Counted from the stretch's first letter, positions 54,269-63,919 are shown. The stretch: DNA of 64,000 bases from Paralimibaculum aggregatum (GCF_030270585.1 NZ_BSYI01000001.1:213517-277516), one strand, 5' to 3'. Notes: generated from the sequence alone by a model not told the origin. Translations and numbers: made by a program.

Positions 54269-57200
54269 TCAGGCAATCGGGAGGTCTTCGAAGACCACCT
54301 GCTCGATGTCGTTCGTGCCGGTGAGGACCACGAGGTCGCGGTCGTCGCTGAAGCTGAGATAGAGGGTGTCGCCGAAGCTGCGCACCTGGTCGATGTCCTC
54401 GCGCAGGAAGCCGCGGATCGTCTCGCCCTCCTCGTAGTCGTGGATCCGGACCACGTTGCGGCCGCTGTCGGCGCGGATCGCGGAGAGGTCGAAGATGTCG
54501 CCATCGCCCGTGCCCATGCCGCGCATCCGGTCGAGGCCGCCGCCATTGCCGATGATCAGGTCCGCGCCATCGGTGCCGGTGAGCGCGTCGTTGCCCGCGG
54601 TGCCGGCAACCATGTTGACCGTGGCCGCACCGCCGAGATCGAGGCCGACGACGATCGGGTCGTGATCGGAGGAGCGGAACGGGTCGTCGTTGTAGAGGAA
54701 GACGTCCTGCGCGGCGGAGGTGAAGTCGGTGTTGTAGTCGAGCACCGCCGGCTCGTCGGCGTTGATGTGCCAGGCCTCGGCGGAGGTCACCTGCCCGAGC
54801 AGCGAACTGTTGGCGAGCGCATAGTCGAGGGTGCCGAAGACCTGCACGTAGTTGACCGAGTCGAGGCCCACCGGGAAGGCGTAGGAGTAGTCGCCCGCAT
54901 CCACCAGGCTGGTGAAGTCGTCGGCGGTGGAGACGATGTCGTCCGCCCCCTCGAGGATCGCCTGGATCGGGTCTTCCATGAAATAGGCGTTGAGATCGCC
55001 GAGGATCAGGAAGTCCTCGTCGCCCGAGCCGGTCGGGTCGGTGGCGAGCCAGTCGACCAGCGCCTCGGCGGCATCGGTGCGGGTGCCGTTGCTGGCGGCC
55101 TGGCCGTCGCCGATATCGGCGTCGCCCGGGTTGCCCGCCGAGGAGCCCTTGGACTTGAAATGGTTGACCACCGCGGTGAAGCTCTCGCCGCTGGCGGTCT
55201 CGCTGAAGGTCTGGGCCAGCGAGGCGCGCTGGTTGTCGCTGTCGAAGCGTGCGTCGTCGGCCTTGTCGAGGATCTCTGCCGCGCCGGACAGCGAGGTGGT
55301 GGAGGTGTCGTAGATGAAGCCCACCGCGATCTCGTCGGTGCCGACGCCGGAGGTGCCCGGATCGACGAAGGCATAGCTGCGCGAGGAGACGAGGTTGAGC
55401 CCCGCCACCAAGTCGGCGATCGCGCTGTTTGTGCCGAAGCCGTCGTTCTCGATCTCGATCAGGCCCACCACATCGGCGTCGATGGTGGCGATCGCGTCGA
55501 TGATCTTGTCGCGCTGGCGGTCGAACTCGTCGGCGTTGCTGGCGCCGCGCGAGGTCGGGAAGCCGCCGCCGAGGCCATTGCCGTTGAAGTAGTTGAGCAC
55601 GTTGAAGGAGGCGACCTTGTAGTCGCTCTCCGAGACCGAAGGCGTGGCATCGCGCGGGTTGGCCGCGGTGAAGACCGGCTCCTCGGTCGGGATCAGGCGG
55701 TAGTTCTCGCCCTCGAAGCTGGAGGGATCGCGATAGGTGATCACGCCGGTCAGGCCGGTCACCGTGTCGCCCGAGCGCAGCACCCGCGGCACATCGGCAT
55801 CGAGGCCGCCGCCCTGCGGATATACCGGGTCGCTGTTCTGCGCGCCGTCGTCGTTGAAGGGATCGTCGATCAGCAGGCCGCGGCGGGCGGTGTCGAGCAC
55901 CCACTGGGCATAGTCCGCGACGCTCGGCGCGTTCTCCTGGGTGAAGTTGGCGATGCGCCCGCCGGCGGTCAGGCTCACCTCGTTGTAGCGGCCGAGGGTG
56001 AAGAGATCGCTCACCGTCAGCGTCTCCGGCACGGTCACCAGCATGCCCTCATACGCCTCGTAGTCGGCGATGGTATTGCCGTCGGCATTGGTGGTGGTGC
56101 CGGCGACGAGGCCGTCGTCGGCGGCATGGCCGATGATCGCCGGGGTGACCGCGCCGATGCCCGGCGCGGCATCGACGGTGACCGAGGTCACGCCGGAGAT
56201 CTGCGTCTCGCCGGCAAACTCGGAGACGGTGCCGGTCACGGTGACGAGGTCGCCGACATTGACATCGACCGCGTTGGCGCCCTCGAAGACGAAGATGCCC
56301 TCGGAGGTCAGCGGGTCGGCATCCTCGTCGGCGGTCTCCTCCTGCAGGAAGAAGCCGTTGAAGTCGCTGTCGGCGGCGTCCTGGAAATCCGCGGTGACGA
56401 CGGCGGTCACGGTGACCACGTTGCCGAGCTCGGGGCTGACGGCGCCGGCGCCCTGGATCTCGTGGATGAAGCGCGCGGTCGGCGTGCCGCCGTCGGTGCT
56501 GCCGCCATTGGCTGCGCCCGGGGTGCCCAGGTCGCCATCGCCGAAGATCGCGGTGGCCTCGGCCCAGTTGGCGGCAAGGCTGTTGTCGTTGGTCGGGTCG
56601 TTCAGCTCCATCGAGGCGCCGTCCGGGTCGGGGAAGGCGGTGCCGCCGTCATACGCCACCCGGTCGATCTCGGTGCCGGTGCCATCGACCAGGATGATCT
56701 CGTCGGCGCCGTTGGCCAGCGTGAAGCCGGCATAGGCGTAGTCGACCGCAACGCCGCCATTGATGTTACCGTCGTCCTTGCTGCCGAGCACGACATAGGC
56801 GCCGGGCGCGACCAGCAGCGGGCCGCCGTTGTCGATCACGTGGCTGTCGCTGCCGTCGTCCCGGATGGTCCAGCCGTTGATGTCGACCGCGGTGCCGCCG
56901 GTGTTGGTGATCTCGAACCACTCGCCGTCGGCGTCGAGCACCGCCTTGGGGTTCTGCATGATCTCGGTGATCACGATGTTGCCCGGCGCCGGCGCCCCTT
57001 CGGTGCCGTTCACCACGATCTCGCGGAAGCCGAAGGCCTCCGAGCCGCCATTGTTCGCGCCGGCTTCGTAGGTGATCGTGAGCGTGCTGCCGCTCATGCC
57101 CGAGAGGGCGCTGCTGGAAAAGGTGGTGAAGCTGTTGGGGATGACGTTGGCGAGGCCGGTGCCGTTCACGGTCAGCGGGTCGTTGAGGGTGACGGTCGCG

Positions 57201-57670
57201 CCGCCCTCCATGGTGTAGCCGAAGGCGATGCTCTCGTCGCTGTCGATGTCGAAGAGCGTGACCGCCGAACCGCCGTCGATGCTGGCGGTGAAGCTGTGGC
57301 CGTTGTCGCCCGCCTCGAAGTCGCCCATCGCGGCGAAGTCGATGGTGATGTCAGTGAGGCTGGTCGCGCCGGAGATGTCGAAGACCCAGACCGCGGTGCC
57401 GGTGCCGCCGGCGTTGTCGCCGTTGTCGAGATCCTCGACGCCGAAGAACGGGGCGGTGTCGCCGGTCGCGACGAAGCCGAAGGTGTCGGAGGCGAAGCTG
57501 CCGGCCGAGTCGTCGGCGAAATCGAAATTGATCGTGCGGTCGGTGATGCCGAACACGTCGAAGATGCTGCCGGCAAAGGCGCCGTTGCTGCCCGAGTTGT
57601 CCGGCGTGATGGTCCGGCTCGTCCGGTTCTGGCTGGTGCCGTTCACCAGATCAAATGCGATGATTGCCAT
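54269..57670 (-). CDS. ExeM/NucH family extracellular nuclease with lamin-tail and RTX-type parts
   Basis: A 1133-residue acidic protein. It begins without a signal peptide (MAIIAFDLVNGTSQNRT). Domains in order: an N-terminal beta-rich domain, a lamin-tail domain (about 250-380, ITEIMQNP, EWFEITNTGG), an OB-like region, and an endonuclease/exonuclease/phosphatase domain (about 690-1010) with ASFNVLNYF, LIEIEND, VVNHFKSKG, LGDLNAYF and SSDHDPIVVG. An RTX-like calcium-binding tail (GTAGNDALTGTDGADLIIG) follows. No export signal plus an RTX tail indicates type I secretion. It probably degrades extracellular DNA for phosphate or biofilm control. Confidence 0.9.
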   Translation of the reverse strand: MAIIAFDLVNGTSQNRTSRTITPDNSGSNGAFAGSIFDVFGITDRTINFDFADDSAGSFASDTFGFVATGDTAPFFGVEDLDNGDNAGGTGTAVWVFDISGATSLTDITIDFAAMGDFEAGDNGHSFTASIDGGSAVTLFDIDSDESIAFGYTMEGGATVTLNDPLTVNGTGLANVIPNSFTTFSSSALSGMSGSTLTITYEAGANNGGSEAFGFREIVVNGTEGAPAPGNIVITEIMQNPKAVLDADGEWFEITNTGGTAVDINGWTIRDDGSDSHVIDNGGPLLVAPGAYVVLGSKDDGNINGGVAVDYAYAGFTLANGADEIILVDGTGTEIDRVAYDGGTAFPDPDGASMELNDPTNDNSLAANWAEATAIFGDGDLGTPGAANGGSTDGGTPTARFIHEIQGAGAVSPELGNVVTVTAVVTADFQDAADSDFNGFFLQEETADEDADPLTSEGIFVFEGANAVDVNVGDLVTVTGTVSEFAGETQISGVTSVTVDAAPGIGAVTPAIIGHAADDGLVAGTTTNADGNTIADYEAYEGMLVTVPETLTVSDLFTLGRYNEVSLTAGGRIANFTQENAPSVADYAQWVLDTARRGLLIDDPFNDDGAQNSDPVYPQGGGLDADVPRVLRSGDTVTGLTGVITYRDPSSFEGENYRLIPTEEPVFTAANPRDATPSVSESDYKVASFNVLNYFNGNGLGGGFPTSRGASNADEFDRQRDKIIDAIATIDADVVGLIEIENDGFGTNSAIADLVAGLNLVSSRSYAFVDPGTSGVGTDEIAVGFIYDTSTTSLSGAAEILDKADDARFDSDNQRASLAQTFSETASGESFTAVVNHFKSKGSSAGNPGDADIGDGQAASNGTRTDAAEALVDWLATDPTGSGDEDFLILGDLNAYFMEDPIQAILEGADDIVSTADDFTSLVDAGDYSYAFPVGLDSVNYVQVFGTLDYALANSSLLGQVTSAEAWHINADEPAVLDYNTDFTSAAQDVFLYNDDPFRSSDHDPIVVGLDLGGAATVNMVAGTAGNDALTGTDGADLIIGNGGGLDRMRGMGTGDGDIFDLSAIRADSGRNVVRIHDYEEGETIRGFLREDIDQVRSFGDTLYLSFSDDRDLVVLTGTNDIEQVVFEDLPIA

Positions 57671-57978
57671 GTTTTGTCCCCCGTCTGCCCCACATAGATC
57701 GAACCGAGGCGCGCCCGTCGGTCGCGCGATCAGCCCGGTTGCCTCGATGCCGTTCTGCTCGCTGCGGCCTGTTCGACGCCGAATACGCGCCGGACACCGC
57801 AGGCCCACGGGTCGCTGCTTAGCGGGGGACCGGTAATATTTGTATGAAATCGGTTTGAATTAAAAACGACGATATCGCGACGAATGACCGGCTTCGGGAC
57901 GCGCCGGCGGCCCGGCACGGCCATGCCGGGAGCGCCAGGGCCGTTCGGGGCATGGTGGCGCGCGAAGCGCCTGCACGG
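57671..57978. other. Intergenic promoter region of the nuclease gene
   Basis: About 310 bases. The part at 57834-57890 is clearly AT-rich within the GC-rich surroundings and likely contains the promoter for the nuclease gene on the minus strand, but no single -35/-10 pair is convincing. Confidence 0.4.
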
Positions 57979-58770
57979 TCAGGAGGCGGCGGTGAGCGGG
58001 CAGCGCCGGGCCATCGCCGCGCGCTCGCGCGAGAGGTCGCAGAGGCAGAGCATGTCGCCGTCGCGAAACCGCATGGTCAGCACCTCGGGGCGCATCGCCT
58101 CGTCCAGCGTCTCGATCGGCGCAAGGTTGAGCCCGGTCTTGCCCGAGCCGAGCACGATGGGCGCGACCATGAGGTGCAGCTCGTCCACGGCACCGGCATC
58201 GAGGAAGCGCGCCAGCGTCTCCGCCCCGCCCTCCACGAGCACCGATGCCATGCCGCGGGCAGCAAGCGCCGCGACGATGCTGGCGGGCGGGATGGAGCCG
58301 GTCTCGTCGCCGCAGAGCGCCAGCGCCTCGACACCGGCCGGCACGGCAACGCCCGGCAGCGTGATCGCGATCACCGGCCCGGCGCCGTCATGCAGCATGG
58401 CGAGATCGGCCGGCATCCGCCCGCGCGGGTCGATCACCACCCGCACCGGGTTCGGCCCCGGCACATGGCGCGTCGTGAGCTGCGGATCGTCGGCGATGGC
58501 GGTTCCGACGCCCACCAGCACCACGTCGACCTTCGCGCGCAGCCGGTGCAGGTGGCGCAGCGCCTCGTGGCCATTGATGTATTTCGACTCCCCCGCGGGG
58601 GTGGCGATCCGTCCATCGAGCGACTGGCCAAGCTGGCCGATGACCACCGGCCGATCGCGCTCGCGCGGGGCAAGCCCGGCCAGCGCCTCGGCGGCATCAT
58701 AGTCCGACGCCCGGTGGCGGATCGTGGCGGTCTTGGCATCGAGGAGCACTGTTCTTCTCCGTTCCGTCAC
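57979..58770 (-). CDS. RibD C-terminal (dihydrofolate-reductase-like) reductase
   Basis: A 263-residue protein with the RibD_C fold, an NADPH-dependent reductase like the riboflavin-pathway pyrimidine reductase. Typical segments are VVIGQLGQSLDGRIA, HRLRAKVDVVLVGVGTAIADDPQLTTR, VRVVIDPRGRMP and LVEGGAETLARFLDAGAVDELHLMVAPIVLG. No deaminase domain is present. It starts with GTG right after the OpgC stop; a second GTG at 58749 behind GGAGAAG is a possible true start. Other riboflavin genes are absent, so its substrate is open. Confidence 0.82.
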   Translation of the reverse strand: MTERRRTVLLDAKTATIRHRASDYDAAEALAGLAPRERDRPVVIGQLGQSLDGRIATPAGESKYINGHEALRHLHRLRAKVDVVLVGVGTAIADDPQLTTRHVPGPNPVRVVIDPRGRMPADLAMLHDGAGPVIAITLPGVAVPAGVEALALCGDETGSIPPASIVAALAARGMASVLVEGGAETLARFLDAGAVDELHLMVAPIVLGSGKTGLNLAPIETLDEAMRPEVLTMRFRDGDMLCLCDLSRERAAMARRCPLTAAS

Positions 58771-60378
58771 CTAGCCTTGCACCGGCCGGGCGGGCACGGG
58801 CCCGCCCGAGGACCGGCTGGACAGCCCGGCGGTGCTGCCCGGCACCACCGGCGCCGGCTTCGGCGCACCGCGCCACGGCTGTTGCTTCAACCACGCGACG
58901 AAATAGGCCACGGCAATCAATATGGCAAAGCCGGAGATGTTGACCGCGGCACGGGTCCAGACATCCCGGCCGATCACGTCCATCACCCAGCCGTTAAACC
59001 GCGCCAGCGGAATCGAGACCATGAAGACCGCAAGGCTCTGCGTGCCCACCTTGCGGATCACCGGCACGGTGGCAAGGAAGGCGTCGCGGCAGATCCAGCG
59101 CCGCGCATGGTCTCCGATCGCCGCCCAGAGAAACAGCAGTAGCGCCGCCAGGTGCAGGAGCTGGATCATCCCGAGCTGGTTGAAGCTGACGAGCCCGTCG
59201 ATCCAGTCGGCGTAGCCCTCCACCGCCAGGCCGATCTCCTGCGGGTAGGCCAGCGGCAGGGTCCCCAGCATCGCCAGCCCCGCGGCCAGCGCGACGCGCC
59301 CGTTCGGCACCGGCAGGCGGGTAAAGCCCTCGGAGAGCCGGATGCCACCCGGCCCCACCGCTGCCCAGGCGAGATAGGCCAGCGCGAGGAAATGCAGGAA
59401 GCGCCCGAGCCCCTGCCAGCTCTTCCACCAGAACGGCTCGATGAAGCCCCGCACGCCGCGGATCGCCTCATGGACCGCGGTGTCGGCCACGAAGGAAAAG
59501 CCGCCGTGGAACTTGTACCAGGCGAACGGCACCGTCAGCACCAGGAAGCCCGCGGCCAGCAGCACCAGCCAGCGCCGCACCGGCGGCGCCGGCAGCCAGC
59601 CCATGCCGAAGGCGAAGCCGGTGAAGAACACGAGCTGCCAGCCGAAGGGGTTGAAGAACCAGACATTGTCGCCCCAGGGCAGCGACGGGAAGTTCATCCA
59701 GCGGAACGGCTCGCCGGCGGCGGCCAGCCAGGCCTGCCAGGCGGCGATGTCCTCCGCCCCGTCCATCCTGCGCGCATAGCCCGCGAGGTTGGCAAGCACC
59801 CAGACCGCGATCACCGCGGCCACCACCGCGGGCACCCCGCCGATCCGGTGCAGCGCCATGACCGCCGGGATCATCGCGAGAATCACGAGATACATCGGCA
59901 GGATGTCGAACAGCCCCGGCACGTAGGTGAGGGTGAACAGCCCGATCAGCGCCTCGCCGGTCTGCTCGAAGAGCGGCACCACCCAGGGCCCCTCGATATA
60001 GGGCCGCTCGCGATTGCCGATGCCATAGTGATCGATCGCGAAGAGCATGATCGCGGTGGCGAGGAACACCCCGATATGCGCCCAGTAGACCTGCCAGACA
60101 CGGAACCCGATGCGCGCCGTGCCGAGCAGGAAGCCCTTGTTGGCAAACACCGCGCCGAAGGCCAGCGCCGAGGCCATGCCGGAGCAGAAGACGAAGATCT
60201 CGGTGGCGTCGGAGAAGCCGAAACGCGCCGGGATCCACAGCGTCCAGGTGTTGCCCGGGGTATGCGCCAGCAGGATGATGAACATCGCGATGCCGCGAAA
60301 GAAGTCGAGCCGCGGGTCGCGGGGGCGGCGGGCGCCGCGGGGATCGCCGGTGGTGGTCGTGCTGGGCTCTTTGTTCAT
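58771..60378 (-). CDS. opgC: OpgC family membrane protein
   Basis: A 535-residue integral membrane protein, ten or more helices, of the OpgC family, which adds succinyl groups to osmoregulated periplasmic glucans in Rhodobacter sphaeroides. It begins with a cytoplasmic tail and RDPRLDFFRGIAMFIILLAHTPGNTW, the acyltransferase-3-like signature, followed by FSDATEIFVFCSGMASALAFG. The opgG/opgH glucan synthesis genes are not in the window. It lies directly upstream of the RibD-C gene. Confidence 0.88.
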   Translation of the reverse strand: MNKEPSTTTTGDPRGARRPRDPRLDFFRGIAMFIILLAHTPGNTWTLWIPARFGFSDATEIFVFCSGMASALAFGAVFANKGFLLGTARIGFRVWQVYWAHIGVFLATAIMLFAIDHYGIGNRERPYIEGPWVVPLFEQTGEALIGLFTLTYVPGLFDILPMYLVILAMIPAVMALHRIGGVPAVVAAVIAVWVLANLAGYARRMDGAEDIAAWQAWLAAAGEPFRWMNFPSLPWGDNVWFFNPFGWQLVFFTGFAFGMGWLPAPPVRRWLVLLAAGFLVLTVPFAWYKFHGGFSFVADTAVHEAIRGVRGFIEPFWWKSWQGLGRFLHFLALAYLAWAAVGPGGIRLSEGFTRLPVPNGRVALAAGLAMLGTLPLAYPQEIGLAVEGYADWIDGLVSFNQLGMIQLLHLAALLLFLWAAIGDHARRWICRDAFLATVPVIRKVGTQSLAVFMVSIPLARFNGWVMDVIGRDVWTRAAVNISGFAILIAVAYFVAWLKQQPWRGAPKPAPVVPGSTAGLSSRSSGGPVPARPVQG

Positions 60379-60468
60379 CCGGTCCGGTCTCGTGGTCTTG
60401 GCGCCGGCGCCGCACGGGAGCAGGCACGGTCGGGCGCGACATACAGCAAGATCAACGCGCGTGCACGC

Positions 60469-61824
60469 TCATTCCGCCGCAACGGCAGCCCGCGCCCGGC
60501 CGAGCGCGGCGAGGCGGCGGCGGGTGAAACCGTCCTCGGCGCCGCGGCGCTGCACCCGGGCCCGGATCTCCGACTCGGCTTCCGCCCAGCGCCCGGCACG
60601 GATGCCGGCCTCGATCATGAGGCGCGAGAAGACATCACGCTGCGCATGGCTGCCGCCGATGCGCTGCATGTCGCAGCGCACCCCGCGCAGACGCTCGAAG
60701 GCGGTGGCGTAGTCTCCCGCGCGGAAGGCGACGAGGCCGACCGCCGCCGGATGCCCCGCCACCGCCGCGACCTCGTGCATGTCGTGCTCGCGCCGGGCGG
60801 CATCGGCGGCGAGCCGGGCGAGCAGGCGCTCGGCCTCGGCATCCCGCTCCCCGCCGCCGAGCGCGAGGAGATAGTGCAGGTCGGCAAAGACCACCGCCCC
60901 GTCCTCCACCCGGCCCGCGGCCAGCGCGGCCAGCTCCTCCCAGCGATCGCCGACTTCGATGCCCTCGATCTCGAGGCGCACGAGCATCGAGGCGCCGTTG
61001 GCGATGTCGCGATAGTCGTCGGTATGTTCGGCCCGAACATGGCTGTCGTAAAGTTCCAGGACCCGGTCGATCTCGCCCCGGTCGAGATGGAAGAGGCCGA
61101 GATGCCACCAGAGATGCGCGCCGAAATTGTTGCAATGCGCCCAGCGCGCGGTCTGCCCCTCGAGCCAGGCGATGCCGGTCTCGTTCTGCGCCGTCATGTC
61201 ATAGACATGCGCCACCGCGTGGAGACCCCAGGCATCGTCGGGCGTGCGTTCGAGCCCGTGGCGCCCGGCCTGCTCGGCCAGTGCATAGGCGCCCATCTCC
61301 TCGAGCGCGAAGGCGTGGCAGCCGAGCGCATAGCCGGCAAGGGGGTGGTCCGGCCCATAGGCTGGCAGCGCCGCCGCGGCCTCGCGCAGCATCCCGCGCC
61401 GGTCGCCGAGCAGGAAGCGCAGCGAATGGTCCAGCTTGAGCGCAAGCGCATCCTCCGGCGCCGCGGTCAGGACCCCGGACAGGATCTCGGCCGCGTGCCG
61501 CGGGCGCCCCGCGAGCCAGGCGCCGAGCGCGATCACATAGGCCCGCTCGCGTCGCGAGCCGCCGACCCGGGAGAGCGCCGCCTGCGCCTTCGCCTCGGCC
61601 TCGCGGGCCAGCGGCGCCAGTTCCGAGCGGCCGAGCAGCAGGGTGAAGAGCCCCTTGGCGGCCCAGCCCATGGCGAAATCCGGCGCCGCCCCGAGGCAGC
61701 GGCCGAGATGATCCGGCGTCTCGCGGCAATGGCGCAGCGCCGCGCGCACCGTCGCGTTCCAGGACGCAGCCGCGGCGTCGGAGGGAAGCGTGACGGCAAG
61801 CCCGCAGGCGTCGGTGATGGTCAT
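60469..61824 (-). CDS. Tetratricopeptide repeat protein (TTC38-like)
   Basis: A 451-residue soluble helical-repeat protein resembling the TTC38 family. Recognisable parts are ALRHCRETPDHLGRCLGAAPDFAMGWAAKGL, the GYALGCHAFALEEMGAYALAEQAGRHGLE repeat, HAVAHVYDMTAQNETGIAWL and FGAHLWWHLGLFHLDRGEIDRVLELYDSHV. The function is unknown. Good SD (GGAGG, seven bases). It is divergent from the YeeE/YedE gene. Confidence 0.85.
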   Translation of the reverse strand: MTITDACGLAVTLPSDAAAASWNATVRAALRHCRETPDHLGRCLGAAPDFAMGWAAKGLFTLLLGRSELAPLAREAEAKAQAALSRVGGSRRERAYVIALGAWLAGRPRHAAEILSGVLTAAPEDALALKLDHSLRFLLGDRRGMLREAAAALPAYGPDHPLAGYALGCHAFALEEMGAYALAEQAGRHGLERTPDDAWGLHAVAHVYDMTAQNETGIAWLEGQTARWAHCNNFGAHLWWHLGLFHLDRGEIDRVLELYDSHVRAEHTDDYRDIANGASMLVRLEIEGIEVGDRWEELAALAAGRVEDGAVVFADLHYLLALGGGERDAEAERLLARLAADAARREHDMHEVAAVAGHPAAVGLVAFRAGDYATAFERLRGVRCDMQRIGGSHAQRDVFSRLMIEAGIRAGRWAEAESEIRARVQRRGAEDGFTRRRLAALGRARAAVAAE

Positions 61825-61929
61825 GTCTGGCCTCCAGTACGGCGATGCCCTAAAGGCTGAGATGTCGGTTCCCGGCGCCCTGTCGACATGCAGTCACTCT
61901 GTTGTGACAAAGAAGCGGCCGGGTTTCAC

Positions 61930-61945
61930 TTAACAAGTTTGTTAA
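61930..61945. promoter_or_regulatory. Perfect palindrome TTAACAAGTTTGTTAA
   Basis: Seven-base arms TTAACAA/TTGTTAA around a two-base centre, 33 bases before the YeeE/YedE start and in AT-rich sequence. Probable operator controlling that gene, for example by an ArsR/BigR-type or other redox/sulfur regulator; the regulator is not in the window. Confidence 0.6.
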
Positions 61946-61977
61946 AATCAGGTGACCTGATGCACGGAGGAGTTGCG

Positions 61978-63174
61978 ATGTCGGCACGAATTGCATGGTT
62001 GTCCGGGGTCCTACTCGTGGCGCTTTGCCTCGCGGCCTATCTCGCGCAGGGGGGCGCAGCGGGGCTGCGCTATGCCGCCGGCGCCGCGCTCGGCGGGGCA
62101 GCCGGATTCGCGCTCTACCACGCCGCCTTCGGCTTCACCGCGGCCTGGCGCCGGATGGTACGCGAGCGCCGCGGCGCCGGGCTCCGGGCGCAGATGCTGC
62201 TGATCGGGCTGACCTGCCTCGTGACCTATCCGCTGATCGGCTTCGAGGCGGAGACGGGGTGGAACATGCACCCCGTGGTGCTGCCGATGAGCCTGGCCTC
62301 GGCGGTCGGCGCCTTCATGTTCGGCGCGGGCATGCAGCTCGGCGGAGGATGCGCCTCGGGTACTCTGTTCACCGTGGGCGGCGGCTCGACCCGGATGCTG
62401 GTGACGCTGATCGCCTTCATCGCCGGCTCGGTCTGGGCGACGGCGCATCTGCACGAGTTCTGGTTCCCGCTCGGGCCATCGCTGGGCCTGCCCGCGATCC
62501 CCGGCACCTCGGTGATCTCGCTTTTCGGGCCGTTCGGCGCGCTGGCGGCGCTGGGGCTGCTGCTGGCGGCGATCTGGCTCGGCTCCGCCGCGGTGGAGCG
62601 GCGCGCCCATGGCAGCCTCGAGCCCTTGCGGCCACAGGGCTCCTGGCTGCGCGGGCCCTGGGCGCTCTGGGCCGGGGCGCTGGGGCTCGCTGCGGTGGGC
62701 ATCGGCTGCTTCCTGCTGTTCCAGCGGCCCTGGGGGGTGACGGCGGGCTTCGCGCTCTGGGGTGCCAAGGCGCTGGAGGCGGTCGGCGTGGAGCTGCGCG
62801 ACTGGGGCTACTGGTCGGGCTGGCGCGCCGGGCAGCTCGATCACAGCCTGCTCGCCGACCGCACCTCGGTGATGAATTTCGGCATCGTCCTCGGCGCCAT
62901 GGCGGCAAGCGCCCTGGCCGGTCGTTTCGCGCCGGTGCTGAAGCTCTCCCCGCGCGACGTCGCCACGGCGGTGATCGGCGGGCTGATGATGGGCTATGGC
63001 GCACGGCTCGCCTTCGGCTGCAATATCGGCGCCTATCTCGGGGGTCTGGTCTCCGGCTCGATGCACGGGCTCTGGTGGCTGCTCTGGGGCTTCGCCGGCT
63101 CCTGGCTCGGCACCTGGCTGCGCGCCGTCATCGCCATGGACCCGCCCTGGCCGCAGCGCGGCGCCCCCGCATGA
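61978..63174 (+). CDS. YeeE/YedE family membrane protein (sulfur-type transporter)
   Basis: A 398-residue membrane protein with about ten helices in two related halves. Both halves show the family motif with a Cys: FMFGAGMQLGGGCASGTLFTVGGGS and the second-half YGARLAFGCNIGAYLGGLVSGS. Family members carry thiosulfate (YeeE/TsuA) or other reduced sulfur/selenium compounds. The start is ATG 61978, behind GGAGGA; an in-frame ATG at 61960 is rejected for lack of an SD sequence. It is followed by a hairpin and a DUF302 gene. Confidence 0.88.
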   Translation: MSARIAWLSGVLLVALCLAAYLAQGGAAGLRYAAGAALGGAAGFALYHAAFGFTAAWRRMVRERRGAGLRAQMLLIGLTCLVTYPLIGFEAETGWNMHPVVLPMSLASAVGAFMFGAGMQLGGGCASGTLFTVGGGSTRMLVTLIAFIAGSVWATAHLHEFWFPLGPSLGLPAIPGTSVISLFGPFGALAALGLLLAAIWLGSAAVERRAHGSLEPLRPQGSWLRGPWALWAGALGLAAVGIGCFLLFQRPWGVTAGFALWGAKALEAVGVELRDWGYWSGWRAGQLDHSLLADRTSVMNFGIVLGAMAASALAGRFAPVLKLSPRDVATAVIGGLMMGYGARLAFGCNIGAYLGGLVSGSMHGLWWLLWGFAGSWLGTWLRAVIAMDPPWPQRGAPA

Positions 63175-63197
63175 GGGGGCAGATCGCGGGGGCGTGA

Positions 63198-63224
63198 CTT
63201 GCCGGCGGGCCGCCGTCCGGCAAG
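63198..63224 (+). other. Hairpin between YeeE/YedE and DUF302 genes
   Basis: CTTGCCGG pairs with CCGGCAAG around an 11-base GC-rich loop, 24 bases after the transporter gene. No T tract, so it is more likely an mRNA-processing or attenuating stem than a terminator. Confidence 0.45.
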
Positions 63225-63265
63225 GCTGCGGGAGCACCGTTCACATCACGGGAGGTCCGACCGCC

Positions 63266-63736
63266 ATGCGCCCGCCCCGCCTCGCAGCCCTGCTCCTGCT
63301 CGTTGCCCTGCCCGCCGCCGCGGAGATGGCCCCGCGCGACGGCTGGGCCGTGCACCCGACGCCGCATGCCTACGAGACCCTGCTCGAGCGCCTCCGCGCC
63401 GCGGTCAGGGCCGAGAAGATGGGGCTCGTCACCGAGGCCGGCCCGACCGGGGCCGCCGCCAGCCGCGGCATCGAGATCCCCGGCAACCGCGTGGTCGGCG
63501 TCTTCCGCAACGATTTCGCCGTGCGCGCGGTGCGGCTCTCCACGGCCGCGATGATCGAGGCGCCGATCCGCTTCTATGTCACCGAGAATGCCGATGGCAC
63601 CGCGACGCTCTCCTACAAGACGCCAAGCTTCGTCTTCACGCCCTACGTATCCGAGGGAGGGGACGAACTCGCCGCACTGGCCGGCGAGCTCGACACCATC
63701 TTCGCCGCCATCGCCGCGCGCGCTGCGGCCGAGTGA
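63266..63736 (+). CDS. Periplasmic DUF302 protein
   Basis: A 156-residue secreted protein with signal peptide LAALLLLVALPAAAEM and a DUF302-type domain (ETLLERLRAAVRAEKMGLV, NRVVGVFRNDFAVRAVRLSTAAMIEAPIRFYVTE). Function of DUF302 is unknown, though such proteins often sit near sulfur or thiol metabolism genes, as here beside a YeeE/YedE gene. GGGAGG lies ten bases before the ATG. Confidence 0.82.
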   Translation: MRPPRLAALLLLVALPAAAEMAPRDGWAVHPTPHAYETLLERLRAAVRAEKMGLVTEAGPTGAAASRGIEIPGNRVVGVFRNDFAVRAVRLSTAAMIEAPIRFYVTENADGTATLSYKTPSFVFTPYVSEGGDELAALAGELDTIFAAIAARAAAE

Positions 63737-63843
63737 GCCGAGCGGAAGCACGAGCGGTAAATTGCGCGAATTCGCGCTGGACAGCGCCGCCTCCCTGTCT
63801 TAGATACCGCCCGTCGGCGCGGCGTTCACGCCCCCCGACCGGC

Positions 63844-63919
63844 GCCCAGGTAGCTCAGTTGGTAGAGCAGCGGATTGAAAATCCGCGTGTCGGTGGTTCG
63901 AATCCGCCCCTGGGCACCA
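63844..63919 (+). tRNA. tRNA-Phe (GAA)
   Basis: A 76-base cloverleaf with encoded CCA. The acceptor is GCCCAGG/CCTGGGC, the anticodon arm GCGGA/TCCGC has loop TTGAAAA (anticodon GAA), the T-arm contains TTCGAAT, and the discriminator is A. The downstream sequence to the window end is moderately AT-richer without a clear gene. Confidence 0.95.

Noticed and set aside
54440..57697. A 1085-codon plus-strand open frame opposite the nuclease gene
   Set aside because: It is Val/Gly/Glu-rich shadow sequence from high GC; the minus strand carries clear nuclease motifs.
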